The translations under genes were made by a program, and so were the position numbers. From Mycolicibacterium vaccae NBRC 14118 = CIP 105934 (GTDB lineage: Bacteria > Actinomycetota > Actinomycetes > Mycobacteriales > Mycobacteriaceae), in assembly GCF_001552715.1 (NCBI RefSeq), contig NZ_BCRS01000062.1:1-32499 (forward strand): a stretch of 32,499 nt of DNA. Reading direction: 5' to 3'. This document shows, piece after piece, positions 8,398-16,438 of this stretch (positions are counted from its first letter, which is position 1; every line of letters begins with the position of its first letter). The notes under the pieces were generated by a model that saw only the letters and a list, made by a program, of their open reading frames with translations, had not been told where the DNA came from and did not search any database.

Positions 8398-8514
8398 CTA
8401 ACCCGCGCGCGCCAGCTCACCGAGTAGGGCGCAGAATCCGTCGGCTTCGGCCTGTTGAGCTTGCGCGATGACCTTGTCGACCGAGGATGCCCCTCCGGTC
8501 AGGCCTATCCGCAT
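8398..8514 (-). pseudogene. Remnant of an LLM class oxidoreductase gene (internal deletion)
   Basis: A 38-codon reading frame starts MRIGLTGGASSVDKVIAQAQ and continues QAEADGF, the typical N-terminus of mycobacterial LLM F420-dependent oxidoreductases of roughly 280-300 residues. It then passes straight into ALLGELARAG and a TAG stop, which looks like the C-terminal end of such a protein. The simplest reading is an in-frame deletion of nearly the whole gene. It begins 4 bp after the SDR stop at 8519, so it was probably the third gene of the P450-SDR operon. A functional small peptide is not excluded, but no feature supports one. Confidence 0.6.
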
Positions 8515-8518
8515 GCCA

Positions 8519-9379
8519 TCATCGCATCACATGCGCGCACTGTGTGGCCGGATGCACATCGAAAAGGTCACGGTACGAGGGCGGTTGACGTCCGTCCTCG
8601 TCGGTGATGCCGTACTTGACCGCCAGCTCGGCTCCGATCAGGGTCTGTCCGCTGACCGCCATCAAATCTGGATCCTGGGACAGCGCCCAGATGACGTGCC
8701 CGGTCAGCTCCGGCGTCTCGGCGGTGTCGAGGATGTGGCCGAACTTGTCCGGTTTGCTCGCGATGATCCCGCGGACCCGGTCGGTGAGTAGAGAACCCAT
8801 CCAGATCGATACGGATGCGATCCCGACGTCGCGGAAGTCATACGCCATGTCGGCGGCCATCTTGTCGGTGCCGGCTTTCGGTACGCCGTAGGCGGGGCCG
8901 AACGCATAGTGCGCGGCACCGGACGACGACGTGAAAGCGACCAGCCCCTTGCCATGCGGGACCATCAGCGGCGCGGCGTAGACCGTGGCGACGTAGCTGC
9001 TGCGCAGGCCCACGTCGAGAGTGTCGATGACGTTGAGGGGTTCCTCCCAGAACTTGGTGCGTCCCATCATCTCGTCGCGGATGATGGCGGCGTTGTTGAC
9101 CAGGATGTCGATGCGGCCGTGATCACGGCCGACCCGGTCGAAGAACGCCGCGACCTGTTCGTCGTCACCGTGGTCGACCGCGACCGCGATGCCCTCGCCC
9201 CCTGCGGCGGTGACCTTGTCGGCGGTCTCTCCGATGGTGCCGCGCGCCGGCACGCCGCTGTCGACGGTGCGTCCCGTCACGTAGACGGTGCACCCGTGCG
9301 CGCCCAGTGCGCGCGCGATGCCGGCGCCCGCGCCGCGGCTGGCTCCGGTGACCACGGCGACCGGACGTTCACCTGTCAT
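8519..9379 (-). CDS. Short-chain dehydrogenase/reductase (SDR)
   Basis: A 286-residue SDR, longer than the usual 250. It has the cofactor motif TGASRGAGAG near residues 11-20, a GRTVDSG segment after the second strand, ILVNNAAI, the serine of TSSSGA and the catalytic YGVPK. The C-terminal region after SGQTLIGAELAVKYG (about 40 residues) is an extension also found in SDRs annotated near P450s in actinobacteria. The ATG at 9379 overlaps the TGA of the upstream P450 (ATGA), so expression is coupled. It probably oxidises the alcohol made by the P450, which is inferred from context only. Confidence 0.87.
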   Translation of the reverse strand: MTGERPVAVVTGASRGAGAGIARALGAHGCTVYVTGRTVDSGVPARGTIGETADKVTAAGGEGIAVAVDHGDDEQVAAFFDRVGRDHGRIDILVNNAAIIRDEMMGRTKFWEEPLNVIDTLDVGLRSSYVATVYAAPLMVPHGKGLVAFTSSSGAAHYAFGPAYGVPKAGTDKMAADMAYDFRDVGIASVSIWMGSLLTDRVRGIIASKPDKFGHILDTAETPELTGHVIWALSQDPDLMAVSGQTLIGAELAVKYGITDEDGRQPPSYRDLFDVHPATQCAHVMR

Positions 9380-10725
9380 TTCGATTCCTCGATTCTCGCC
9401 GCGTCCTTGAACTGTGTGATCGGTCGCGCCAAACCCTGCTCGTCACAGATGCGTTGCAGCCTCGCGACGGTGTCGACGACACCGGGACCCTGACGCCGCC
9501 CTGGCGTGAACGTGGCCGGTAGGTGCCGCATCCCCTGGATCACGCCGATGCTGTCATAGTGCACGGTGCCCTCGGGGGTACACCGGTAGTCGGGTAGTCG
9601 GTCCAGCACCGCGGTGAGCATCGACTTGAACACGGTGCGCGCGACGTTCGATCCGATGCAGCGATGAACGCCGAGACCGAAACTGAAGTGCCGATTACCT
9701 TTTCGGTCGAGGATGATCTCGTCTGGTTCACTGAAGACATCCGGGTCCCGGTTGGCCATTGCCCACGACAACCACAGCCGCTGACCCTCGCGCAGGTCCG
9801 CACCACTGAGAGTCATGTCCGCCGCGATCGTGCGGCCGTCTCCCGGCGCCGGGGTGAAGTACCGGAGGAACTCTTCGGTGGCAGGGTTCAGCAGCGTGTC
9901 GCGCTGCGTGCTCAGGCGGGTCCGTTCGCCGGGGTGCTGCGACAGCCATTCCAGGGCATGCGCGGTCAATGCGGTCGTGGTGTCGAAACCACCGCCGATC
10001 AACAGATTCAGCATGCCGATGAGTTCGATGTCGGGCGGCGCCTCCCCGTCGATCCGCAGCGTGGCCAGTGCGTCGATGATGCCCGGTCGAGGGTTGTCCC
10101 GGATCTCAGCCAGGTTGGTGAACAGGTCGACGGCCATCGTCATGAACAGCTCACGGACCCGTCCGGCGTCGGGCGAGTCGGGCGGAGTGTACACCGACGC
10201 GTGAGCTGGTTCGTTGTAGATCGTCCACTTCTCCAGCGGGACGCCCAGCATCGCAAGCGTCAGGACCGCGGGCACGACGTTGGCCAGATCGTCGACGAAA
10301 TCGATATGGCCGCTCTCGATATGGTCGTCGATGCAGGCACGGACGATCTCGTCGACGACCGGCTCCCAGCGCTTGACGGCCGCGGGCGACAGGTACGGGT
10401 TGAGCGCCGTCCGGTAGTGGCGGTGCTCCGGATCGTCCATCTCCAGCATGCCGCCGCGGAAGTTCTCCGCCTCGATCATGGTGGGAATCGAGATCCCCTT
10501 GTATCCGCGGCGTTCATGGTTGACGTCGTGGTCGTTGGACACCTGTGGGCAGCGTGCGAGTTCGAACACCTCGTCGCTACCCGCGGCCACCCAGTGCCCG
10601 TCGTAGGTGTCGGTCCACGCCAGCGGGCACTTCTGCTGCATCTCGTGGGTGATGTCGACGAACTTGTCGCGGTAGTCCGGGCTGTGCCGGTCGAAGTGGA
10701 ACCGGATGTCGGGTTTATCGCTCAT
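9376..10725 (-). CDS. Cytochrome P450
   Basis: A 449-residue P450, unlike the two paralogues at 4332 and 11586. The I-helix motif is GGGFDTTTAL, an ExxR-type element lies in EEFLRYFTP, and the haem loop FSFGLGVHRCIG carries Cys356. About 45 residues after the usual P450 end (TFTPGRRQGPG onward) form a C-terminal extension. The ATG at 10725 has GGAAGAG upstream; the in-frame extension to 10791 is rejected. It is translationally coupled to the downstream SDR. The gap to the SDR stop at 10766 is 40 bp, so it may be read through from operator site C at 11527. No ferredoxin is adjacent. Confidence 0.9.
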   Translation of the reverse strand: MSDKPDIRFHFDRHSPDYRDKFVDITHEMQQKCPLAWTDTYDGHWVAAGSDEVFELARCPQVSNDHDVNHERRGYKGISIPTMIEAENFRGGMLEMDDPEHRHYRTALNPYLSPAAVKRWEPVVDEIVRACIDDHIESGHIDFVDDLANVVPAVLTLAMLGVPLEKWTIYNEPAHASVYTPPDSPDAGRVRELFMTMAVDLFTNLAEIRDNPRPGIIDALATLRIDGEAPPDIELIGMLNLLIGGGFDTTTALTAHALEWLSQHPGERTRLSTQRDTLLNPATEEFLRYFTPAPGDGRTIAADMTLSGADLREGQRLWLSWAMANRDPDVFSEPDEIILDRKGNRHFSFGLGVHRCIGSNVARTVFKSMLTAVLDRLPDYRCTPEGTVHYDSIGVIQGMRHLPATFTPGRRQGPGVVDTVARLQRICDEQGLARPITQFKDAARIEESK

Positions 10726-10765
10726 CGCAGCTCTTCCACTGAATCGTTTCCTGCTTCCTCGACCG

Positions 10766-11509
10766 CTAGACGACTGCGCCGCCGTTGACACCGATGACCT
10801 GCCCGGTGACGTATCCGGCCGCCTCCGAGCAGAGGAACGAGCACACCGCGGCGACGTCCTCGGGGACGCCGACGCGTCCGGCAGGGATGGCCTGGGTCAG
10901 GAACTCGGCCGGGGGCAACTTGCCCTCGGCCTGTTGCTGACGCAGCATCGGCGTCTCGATTGCGAAGGGCGGCACAGAATTAGCGGTGATTCCGTACTTG
11001 GCGTAGTCGCGCGCGACTGTCTTGGTCATCGCGATCACCCCGCCCTTGGTCGCGGAGTAGTGACCCTGCCGGGGCGCGCCCTGCTGTCCGGCAGCGGACG
11101 AGATCGTCACGACCCGACCCCATTTCGCGTCGACCATGTCGGACAACGCCGCTCGGATACTGAGGAACGTCCCTGTCAGGTTGACCGCGAGGTAACGGTT
11201 CCACTCGTCGAGGGTGATCTTGTCGAAGCGGGTGAAGCCACCGATCGCCGCGCTGGTGACCAGGATCTCGACCGGACCGAACTCGGCGCGCGCGGCGGCG
11301 AAGGCCGACTCGACCGCGGCCTCGTCGGACACATCGGCGGCCACGCCGATGGCCTGGCCGCCGCGCCCGCGCAGCTCCGCGGCGATCTTCTCGGCGGCAT
11401 CGGCGTTGACGTCCAGCACCGCCACCCGATGGCCGTCAGCAACGAGTCCCGAGCAGATCGCCTCACCCAGTCCCGACGCGCCGCCCGTCACCACTGCCAC
11501 TCGACTCAC
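10766..11509 (-). CDS. Short-chain dehydrogenase/reductase (SDR)
   Basis: A 247-residue classical SDR with cofactor motif TGGASGLG at residues 8-15, catalytic Ser138, Tyr151 and Lys155 (YSATK), and ending YVTGQVIGVNGGAVV. The usual NNAG motif is replaced by TSAAIG. The start is GTG at 11509, chosen for GAGGAG about 6 nt upstream. It is the first gene of a leftward unit (SDR, P450, SDR, LLM remnant). Operator site C is 17 bp upstream, between it and the divergent P450 at 11586. It is likely a 3-oxoacyl- or hydroxy-steroid-type dehydrogenase by family; the substrate is not defined. Confidence 0.88.
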   Translation of the reverse strand: MSRVAVVTGGASGLGEAICSGLVADGHRVAVLDVNADAAEKIAAELRGRGGQAIGVAADVSDEAAVESAFAAARAEFGPVEILVTSAAIGGFTRFDKITLDEWNRYLAVNLTGTFLSIRAALSDMVDAKWGRVVTISSAAGQQGAPRQGHYSATKGGVIAMTKTVARDYAKYGITANSVPPFAIETPMLRQQQAEGKLPPAEFLTQAIPAGRVGVPEDVAAVCSFLCSEAAGYVTGQVIGVNGGAVV

Positions 11510-11526
11510 CGCTACTCCTCACGTCG

Positions 11527-11542
11527 CTGTACGAATGTATAG
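11527..11542. promoter_or_regulatory. 16-bp palindromic operator, site C (TetR-like)
   Basis: CTGTACGAATGTATAG matches the consensus CTGTACGnnYGTAYAG. It lies between the divergent SDR (start 11509) and P450 (start 11586). On the minus strand TATACA within it, with TTGGGC 18 nt further upstream, makes a plausible -10/-35 pair for the SDR operon, so operator and promoter would overlap. Confidence 0.75.
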
Positions 11543-11585
11543 CACAACGTCTATGCTCGGCCCAACAGTTGGCGAGGAGACTTTG

Positions 11586-12773
11586 GTGAGCGATCTGTAC
11601 TACGACCCATGGCACGTCGATATCGACATCGACCCGTACCCCACCTACCGCAGGCTGCGTGACGAGCAGCCGGTGTACCACAACGAGCGCCACGACTTCT
11701 GGGGCCTGAGCCGGTACGCCGACGTCGATGCAGCACTGCGTGATTCGCGACGCCTCAGCTCGGCCAAGGGCGATATTCTCGAGGTCGTGAAGGCCGATCC
11801 GGTCATGCCGCCCGGTGTGTTCATCAACGAGGACCCGCCGCTGCACACCATCCACCGCGCCATCGTCGGGCGCATGTTCACGCCCAAGGCGATTCGGGCG
11901 ATCGAGGCCAAGGTGCGGGCCTTCTGTGTCGCATGCCTGGATCCGCTCGTCGGGGGTGATCGCTTCGACTTCGTCGCAGACATCGGGGCCGAGCTGCCCA
12001 TGCGCACAATAGGCATGCTCGTCGGGATCCCGGACGCCGACCAGCCGTCGGTACGCGCCCAGGCACACGCCGTGCTCCGGAACAAACCCGGCGAACCTCT
12101 CCCGGTGAAGAAAGACCACTACTTCGACGGCGACATGTTCACCGACTATGTCGCCTGGCGTAAGAAGAATCCCTCCGACGATCTCATCACCGACCTGCTG
12201 AGCGTGGAATTCGAGGACGAAACCGGGGTCACTCGCAGAATCCGAACCTCCGAGTTGCTGATCTTCCTGGCTGTCATCGCCGGCGCCGGGGTGGAGACCA
12301 CCGGGCGGCTTTTCGGATGGATGGGCAAGGTGCTGGCCGAACATCCCGACCAGCGTCAGGAACTCGTCGAGGACCCCTCGCTGATTCCTGTCGCGATCGA
12401 GGAGTTACTACGCTTCGAACCGCCCGGTCCGCATGTGGCACGGTTCGCCGCCGAGTCCGACATTGAGTTCCACGGGCAGACGATTCCGGCCGGAAGTGCG
12501 GTGCTGCTGATGCTGGCCTCGGCCAATCGCGACGAACGCCACTTCGATGATCCCGACAGCTTCGACATCCACCGCAAGCCCGGCGGTCACCTGACCTTTG
12601 GGCGGGGCGCCCATTTCTGCCTGGGTGCGCCGCTGGCCCGACTGGAAGGCCGGGTGGCACTGGAGGAGGTCTTGAAGCGCTTCCCGAAATGGGACGTCGA
12701 CATGGCCGGAGCCCGGCGGTCGCGGACCTCGACGGTCCGCGGCTGGGACACCATGCCTGCGGTCATCGCATGA
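11586..12773 (+). CDS. Cytochrome P450 (paralogue of the one at 4332)
   Basis: A 395-residue P450 that is clearly paralogous to the one at 4332-5513: most of the sequence aligns without gaps, including GDILEVVKA, GVFINEDPP and RNKPGEPLPVKKD. The I-helix motif is AGAGVETTGR, ExxR lies in EELLRFEPP, and the haem loop FGRGAHFCLG carries Cys345. The start is GTG at 11586, with GAGGAGA about 5 nt upstream. Its TGA overlaps the ATG of the mycofactocin-type SDR, so oxidation of the P450 product by that SDR is likely. Operator site C is 43 bp upstream. Two similar P450s may act on successive positions or on stereoisomers. Confidence 0.92.
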   Translation: MSDLYYDPWHVDIDIDPYPTYRRLRDEQPVYHNERHDFWGLSRYADVDAALRDSRRLSSAKGDILEVVKADPVMPPGVFINEDPPLHTIHRAIVGRMFTPKAIRAIEAKVRAFCVACLDPLVGGDRFDFVADIGAELPMRTIGMLVGIPDADQPSVRAQAHAVLRNKPGEPLPVKKDHYFDGDMFTDYVAWRKKNPSDDLITDLLSVEFEDETGVTRRIRTSELLIFLAVIAGAGVETTGRLFGWMGKVLAEHPDQRQELVEDPSLIPVAIEELLRFEPPGPHVARFAAESDIEFHGQTIPAGSAVLLMLASANRDERHFDDPDSFDIHRKPGGHLTFGRGAHFCLGAPLARLEGRVALEEVLKRFPKWDVDMAGARRSRTSTVRGWDTMPAVIA

Positions 12774-13588
12774 CGCAGACCAACCGCGTCGCCGTCATCA
12801 CCGGCGCCGCCCGGGGCCAGGGCAGAAGTCATGCGGTGGCACTGGCGTCAGCGGGGGTCGACATCGTCGCCGTCGATCGGTGCGCCGATATCGAATCGAT
12901 CCCGTACCCGTTGGCGACCGCGGCCGATCTCCAGGAGACCGCCGATCAGGTGCGTGCGGCGGGCGGGCGGATCGAGACAGTCATCGCCGACGTCCGCAAC
13001 CTCGCCGATCTTCAGGCGGGAGTCGACTCCGGCATCGAGCGATTCGGTGATGTGGACATCGTCGTCGCCAATGCCGGCGTGGTCGGCATCGGTCTGCCCG
13101 ACGCCACCGACGACCAGGTGTACCGGGACATCGTCGACACCAATCTGCTCGGCGTCTGGCACACCATCGCCGCAACGGCGCCGTCGATGATTCGCCGCGG
13201 CACCGGTGGATCGATGGTGTTGATCAGCTCGATGCAGGGGTTGGTCGGTCGGGGCGGAGACGGCAGCGCGGCGACGTTCGCCTACGCGGCGTCCAAACAC
13301 GGGATCGTCGGGCTGATGCGCTCCGCCGCCAACGCCTATGCGCAGCAGAACATCCGGGTCAACTCGATCCACCCCACCGGGGTGGCCACGCCGATGATCT
13401 TCAACGACCACATGGCGCGAGTTTTCGAGGCGAATCCGGAAGGCAGCGCGATGTCGGGCAATCTGCTGCCGGTTCCGTTCGTCGAACCCAGCGATGTGAC
13501 CGCAGCGGTACTGTTCCTCGTCAGCGACGGCGCACGCTACATCACCGGAACGACACTGCCGGTCGACGCCGGGTTCGCGGTGATGTAG
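12770..13588 (+). CDS. Mycofactocin-coupled SDR family oxidoreductase
   Basis: A 272-residue SDR with the signature GAARGQGRSHAVALA, AVDRC, LQETADQVRAAGGRIETVIADVR and DNQ-type linker typical of the SDR subfamily that holds NAD tightly and passes electrons to mycofactocin in mycobacteria. Catalytic serine lies in LISSMQG and the YxxxK pair in YAASK. The C-terminal YITGTTLPVDAGF is the subfamily ending. Its ATG overlaps the P450 stop (ATGA), forming a P450-SDR operon. By family knowledge these enzymes oxidise alcohols and depend on mycofactocin, whose biosynthesis genes are not in the window. It ends 25 bp before the convergent GMC gene. Confidence 0.88.
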   Translation: MTQTNRVAVITGAARGQGRSHAVALASAGVDIVAVDRCADIESIPYPLATAADLQETADQVRAAGGRIETVIADVRNLADLQAGVDSGIERFGDVDIVVANAGVVGIGLPDATDDQVYRDIVDTNLLGVWHTIAATAPSMIRRGTGGSMVLISSMQGLVGRGGDGSAATFAYAASKHGIVGLMRSAANAYAQQNIRVNSIHPTGVATPMIFNDHMARVFEANPEGSAMSGNLLPVPFVEPSDVTAAVLFLVSDGARYITGTTLPVDAGFAVM

Positions 13589-13613
13589 CGGTTTGGGGGC
13601 GACGGGGGGTGTA

Positions 13614-15215
13614 TCAGCTGCCGCCGCGGATGAACTCTGAAGCGCGCCCGGCCATCGCCATCACCGGGCCGTTGAGGTTTCCCGCCACCATGGTGGGCAT
13701 CACCGAGCAGTCCACCACCCGCAGACCCTCGACTCCCCTGACCCGCAGCTGGCTGTCGACGACGTCGTCCTCATCCGGACCCATCGCGCAGGTTCCGACG
13801 GCGTGGTATCCGCAGTAGCCACCGTCGAGAGCGGTGTCGACCAACTGCTCGTCGCTGTGCACCTGCGGCCCGGGATACGTTTCGTGGCTGATGCGCTCGG
13901 CGATCGGTGACTGCTCGAAGACCGAGCGCATCCGGCGCATCAGGTTCGCCGTCGCCTCCCGGTCGTGCGCGGTGGTCAGATAGTTCGGATTGATCCGCAG
14001 CGCCCCCGCGGGATCCGAAGAGGTGATCTCGACATATCCCTGCGAAGTGGGACGCAGAACCATACCGAGACAGGAGATTCCGGGCTCGCGTTCGATGACC
14101 ACCGGCTCGCCGGTGTTGTACGGCGGCAGCGTCCACGGGCCCATCATGATCTGGGCATCGGGCCGCTCGGCGTCGGGTTGCGTCTTGACGAAGCCCACGA
14201 TGTCGAACGACGGTGCCGCCAGTGGCCCCTTCCGGGTGGCCAGATACTTCATCCCGGTGAGCGCTTGACCGAAGCTGGTGGCAAGGCGCCGGTTGTAACC
14301 GAGGTCTTCTTTCAGCCGGAGCCGCAAAGTCGCACAGCGATGTTCGCGCATCCTGCGCCCCACGTTCTCGCGGTCCAGGCGGACGGCAACTCCGGCGGCC
14401 GTCAACACCTCCCGCGGTCCGATGCCCGAGAGTTGCAGTGCCTTGGGTGAATTCAGGCTTCCCAGAGCGAGGATCACCTCGCGGGCGGCCTGCAGTTCCT
14501 CGGTACCGCTGCCGGCGGCGACCTCCACGCCGGTGGCGCGGTCACCGTCGAACACGACCCGGCGCACCACCGCCCCGGTCCGCAGCGTGAGGTTGGGACG
14601 ACTCAGCGCCGGCTTGAGGAACGCCGTCGCGGCGCTCACCCGGCGTCCGTTGCGGATCGTCGACGTGGCATATCCGACGCGCTCGCCGTCGGATTCGTTG
14701 ATGTCCTGCACCCGCCACAGCCCGGTCCCCGCCGCGGCCTCGATCATCTCCTCGCACAACGGATCAGGGTCTCGTGGCACGGAGATGTGCAGCGGGCCAC
14801 CGACGCCGCGTGTCGCGGACGCACCGAACTCGTTGTCCTCGAACGCCGTGAAGATGGGCAGGATGTCGTCCCAGCCCCAACCCTTGTTACCGAGAGCTTC
14901 GAGGCCGTCGTAGTCGGCACGTTGACCACGGTTGTAGACCATCCCGTTGATCGAACTCGAGCCGCCGATCACCTTGCCGCGCATCCACTGCTCGACGTGA
15001 GGGTTGGGACCGAACGGCGTGGTCTCGTAGTGCCACATGTGCCTGTCGCTGTCGAACAGCTTGCCCGAGCCCTTGGGAATGTGCAGCCACAGGTTCCGGT
15101 CGCCGCCGCCCGCCTCCAGAAGAAGCACGTTGACTTTCGGGTCGGCCGACAGCCGGTTGGCCAGCACGCAGCCGGCGGAACCGGCTCCGGCGATGATGTA
15201 GTCGTAGCGTGTCAC
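13614..15215 (-). CDS. GMC family FAD-dependent oxidoreductase (choline dehydrogenase-like)
   Basis: A 533-residue glucose-methanol-choline oxidoreductase. The N-terminal FAD motif YIIAGAGSAGCVLANRL is followed by LLLEAG, then GGSSSINGMVYNRG (GMC signature 1) and a GALNSPK-type signature (LGSLNSPKALQLSGIGP). The C-terminal catalytic pair is His471 (GYHAVGTCAMG) and Asn515 (GNLNGPV), 44 residues apart as usual. The start is GTG at 15215, placing the FAD motif right at the N-terminus; the upstream ATG is out of frame. Operator site D lies about 29 bp upstream. It oxidises a primary or secondary alcohol using FAD; the substrate in this island is unknown. Confidence 0.92.
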   Translation of the reverse strand: MTRYDYIIAGAGSAGCVLANRLSADPKVNVLLLEAGGGDRNLWLHIPKGSGKLFDSDRHMWHYETTPFGPNPHVEQWMRGKVIGGSSSINGMVYNRGQRADYDGLEALGNKGWGWDDILPIFTAFEDNEFGASATRGVGGPLHISVPRDPDPLCEEMIEAAAGTGLWRVQDINESDGERVGYATSTIRNGRRVSAATAFLKPALSRPNLTLRTGAVVRRVVFDGDRATGVEVAAGSGTEELQAAREVILALGSLNSPKALQLSGIGPREVLTAAGVAVRLDRENVGRRMREHRCATLRLRLKEDLGYNRRLATSFGQALTGMKYLATRKGPLAAPSFDIVGFVKTQPDAERPDAQIMMGPWTLPPYNTGEPVVIEREPGISCLGMVLRPTSQGYVEITSSDPAGALRINPNYLTTAHDREATANLMRRMRSVFEQSPIAERISHETYPGPQVHSDEQLVDTALDGGYCGYHAVGTCAMGPDEDDVVDSQLRVRGVEGLRVVDCSVMPTMVAGNLNGPVMAMAGRASEFIRGGS

Positions 15216-15243
15216 TGCTGTCCATGCCCCTCGTCGAGCGATG

Positions 15244-15259
15244 CTGTACGGCCGTATAG
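15244..15259. promoter_or_regulatory. 16-bp palindromic operator, site D (TetR-like)
   Basis: CTGTACGGCCGTATAG matches the shared consensus and lies 29 bp upstream of the GMC oxidoreductase start at 15215. On the minus strand its TATACG could be the -10 box of that gene. The divergent protease start is about 100 bp away, so control of the protease is less likely. Confidence 0.75.
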
Positions 15260-15362
15260 TAGCGCTGCGCCGCGCGTGGTCCCCGGCGAATTGCCGAACG
15301 GCCGCGTGCCCTGACTCTGCCGCCGTGGATTGGAGAGGCGCGCGCGAGGGTAGCCCCGTTTG

Positions 15363-16397
15363 GTGAAGCGGGCACAAGTCGCCGCCGTCGGAGTCGCAGC
15401 GTTGGTGCTGACGGCTTGTACGTCGACCGGTCAGCAAGATTCCCCTGCGACGGTCGCACCGACCCAGGAGACCACCACGTCGGCCGCCCCGCCGCCCGCG
15501 GCCACGCCCACCGCGACCGGCTTCGCCGACGTCGTGGAACGAGTCAGTCCCAGCGTGGTCACGGTGCAACTGGACGGAGGCGTCGGCAGCGGCGTCGTCC
15601 TACGTTCCGACGTCATCGTCACCAACGCGCATGTGGTGGGCAATGCCCGTGAAGTCACGATCGGGTACGCCGATGGCGTCAGCTCGCCCGGACAAGTGCT
15701 GGCCACCGATGACGTGACCGACCTCGCCGTCGTACGGACCCAACGCGGCGACCTGCCGGTGCCGGAGTACCGGAGCGAACTCCCGCGGCCCGGCGAGGTG
15801 GCCATCGCCATCGGCAGCCCGCTCGGCTTCGAGAACACCGCCACGGCAGGCATCATCTCGGGTCTCAACCGGAACATCCCCGATTCCGCGGAAGCGGGCG
15901 CGTCGCTGGTCGATCTCATCCAGACCGACGCGTCGATCTCGCCGGGCAACTCCGGCGGCGCGCTGCTGGACGCGGACGGACGCGTTGTCGGCATCAACGA
16001 GGCCTACATTCCGCCGACCGCCGGTGCGGTGTCACTCGGATTCGCGATCCCGACCTCGACGGTGCTCGACGTCACCGAGCAGTTGCTGCGCGACGGCCGG
16101 GCCACGCACCCCTATCTCGGCGTCTCGACGAGCCGCCTCACCCCGGCGATTCGTCGAGAACTCGGGGTCCCCGTCGAAAGCGGCGCGCTGGTCCGTGGTG
16201 TCGAACCGGGCAGCCCGGCTGCGTCCGCGGGTCTGCGCCCCGGAGACGTCATCGTCGAACTCGCGGGCACGCCGGTGGCATCCGTGGAAGACCTGCTGGG
16301 GGCGCTGCGCCGCACCCAGCCCGGGTCGCAGCAGCCCGTGGTGGTGGTGCGTGGTGGCGCGCGGGTCCCCTTGACGGTGACGGTGGGTTCGCGCTGA
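15363..16397 (+). CDS. HtrA/DegP-like serine protease, lipoprotein, with PDZ domain
   Basis: A 344-residue trypsin-like protease. Residues 1-19 form a lipoprotein signal peptide with lipobox LTAC (Cys19), followed by a Thr/Pro/Ala-rich linker to about residue 55. The protease domain has His90 (TNAHVVG), Asp120 (VTDLAVV) and Ser197 (SPGNSGGALL), the complete triad. A PDZ domain covers about residues 245-340 (YLGVSTSRL, GLRPGDVIVELAG). The start is GTG at 15363, because it gives MKRAQVAAVG with the signal charge; a TTG one codon earlier is the alternative. It likely acts at the outer face of the membrane in protein quality control. It is not obviously linked to the catabolic genes. Confidence 0.9.
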   Translation: MKRAQVAAVGVAALVLTACTSTGQQDSPATVAPTQETTTSAAPPPAATPTATGFADVVERVSPSVVTVQLDGGVGSGVVLRSDVIVTNAHVVGNAREVTIGYADGVSSPGQVLATDDVTDLAVVRTQRGDLPVPEYRSELPRPGEVAIAIGSPLGFENTATAGIISGLNRNIPDSAEAGASLVDLIQTDASISPGNSGGALLDADGRVVGINEAYIPPTAGAVSLGFAIPTSTVLDVTEQLLRDGRATHPYLGVSTSRLTPAIRRELGVPVESGALVRGVEPGSPAASAGLRPGDVIVELAGTPVASVEDLLGALRRTQPGSQQPVVVVRGGARVPLTVTVGSR

Positions 16398-16438
16398 CCG
16401 TGAATGCCGGATCGCACACCGCGTGAACAATGGGGGCG

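Noticed and set aside
13965..14450. Open frame antisense to the GMC oxidoreductase
   Set aside because: No recognisable motif; the GMC frame has all FAD and catalytic signatures.
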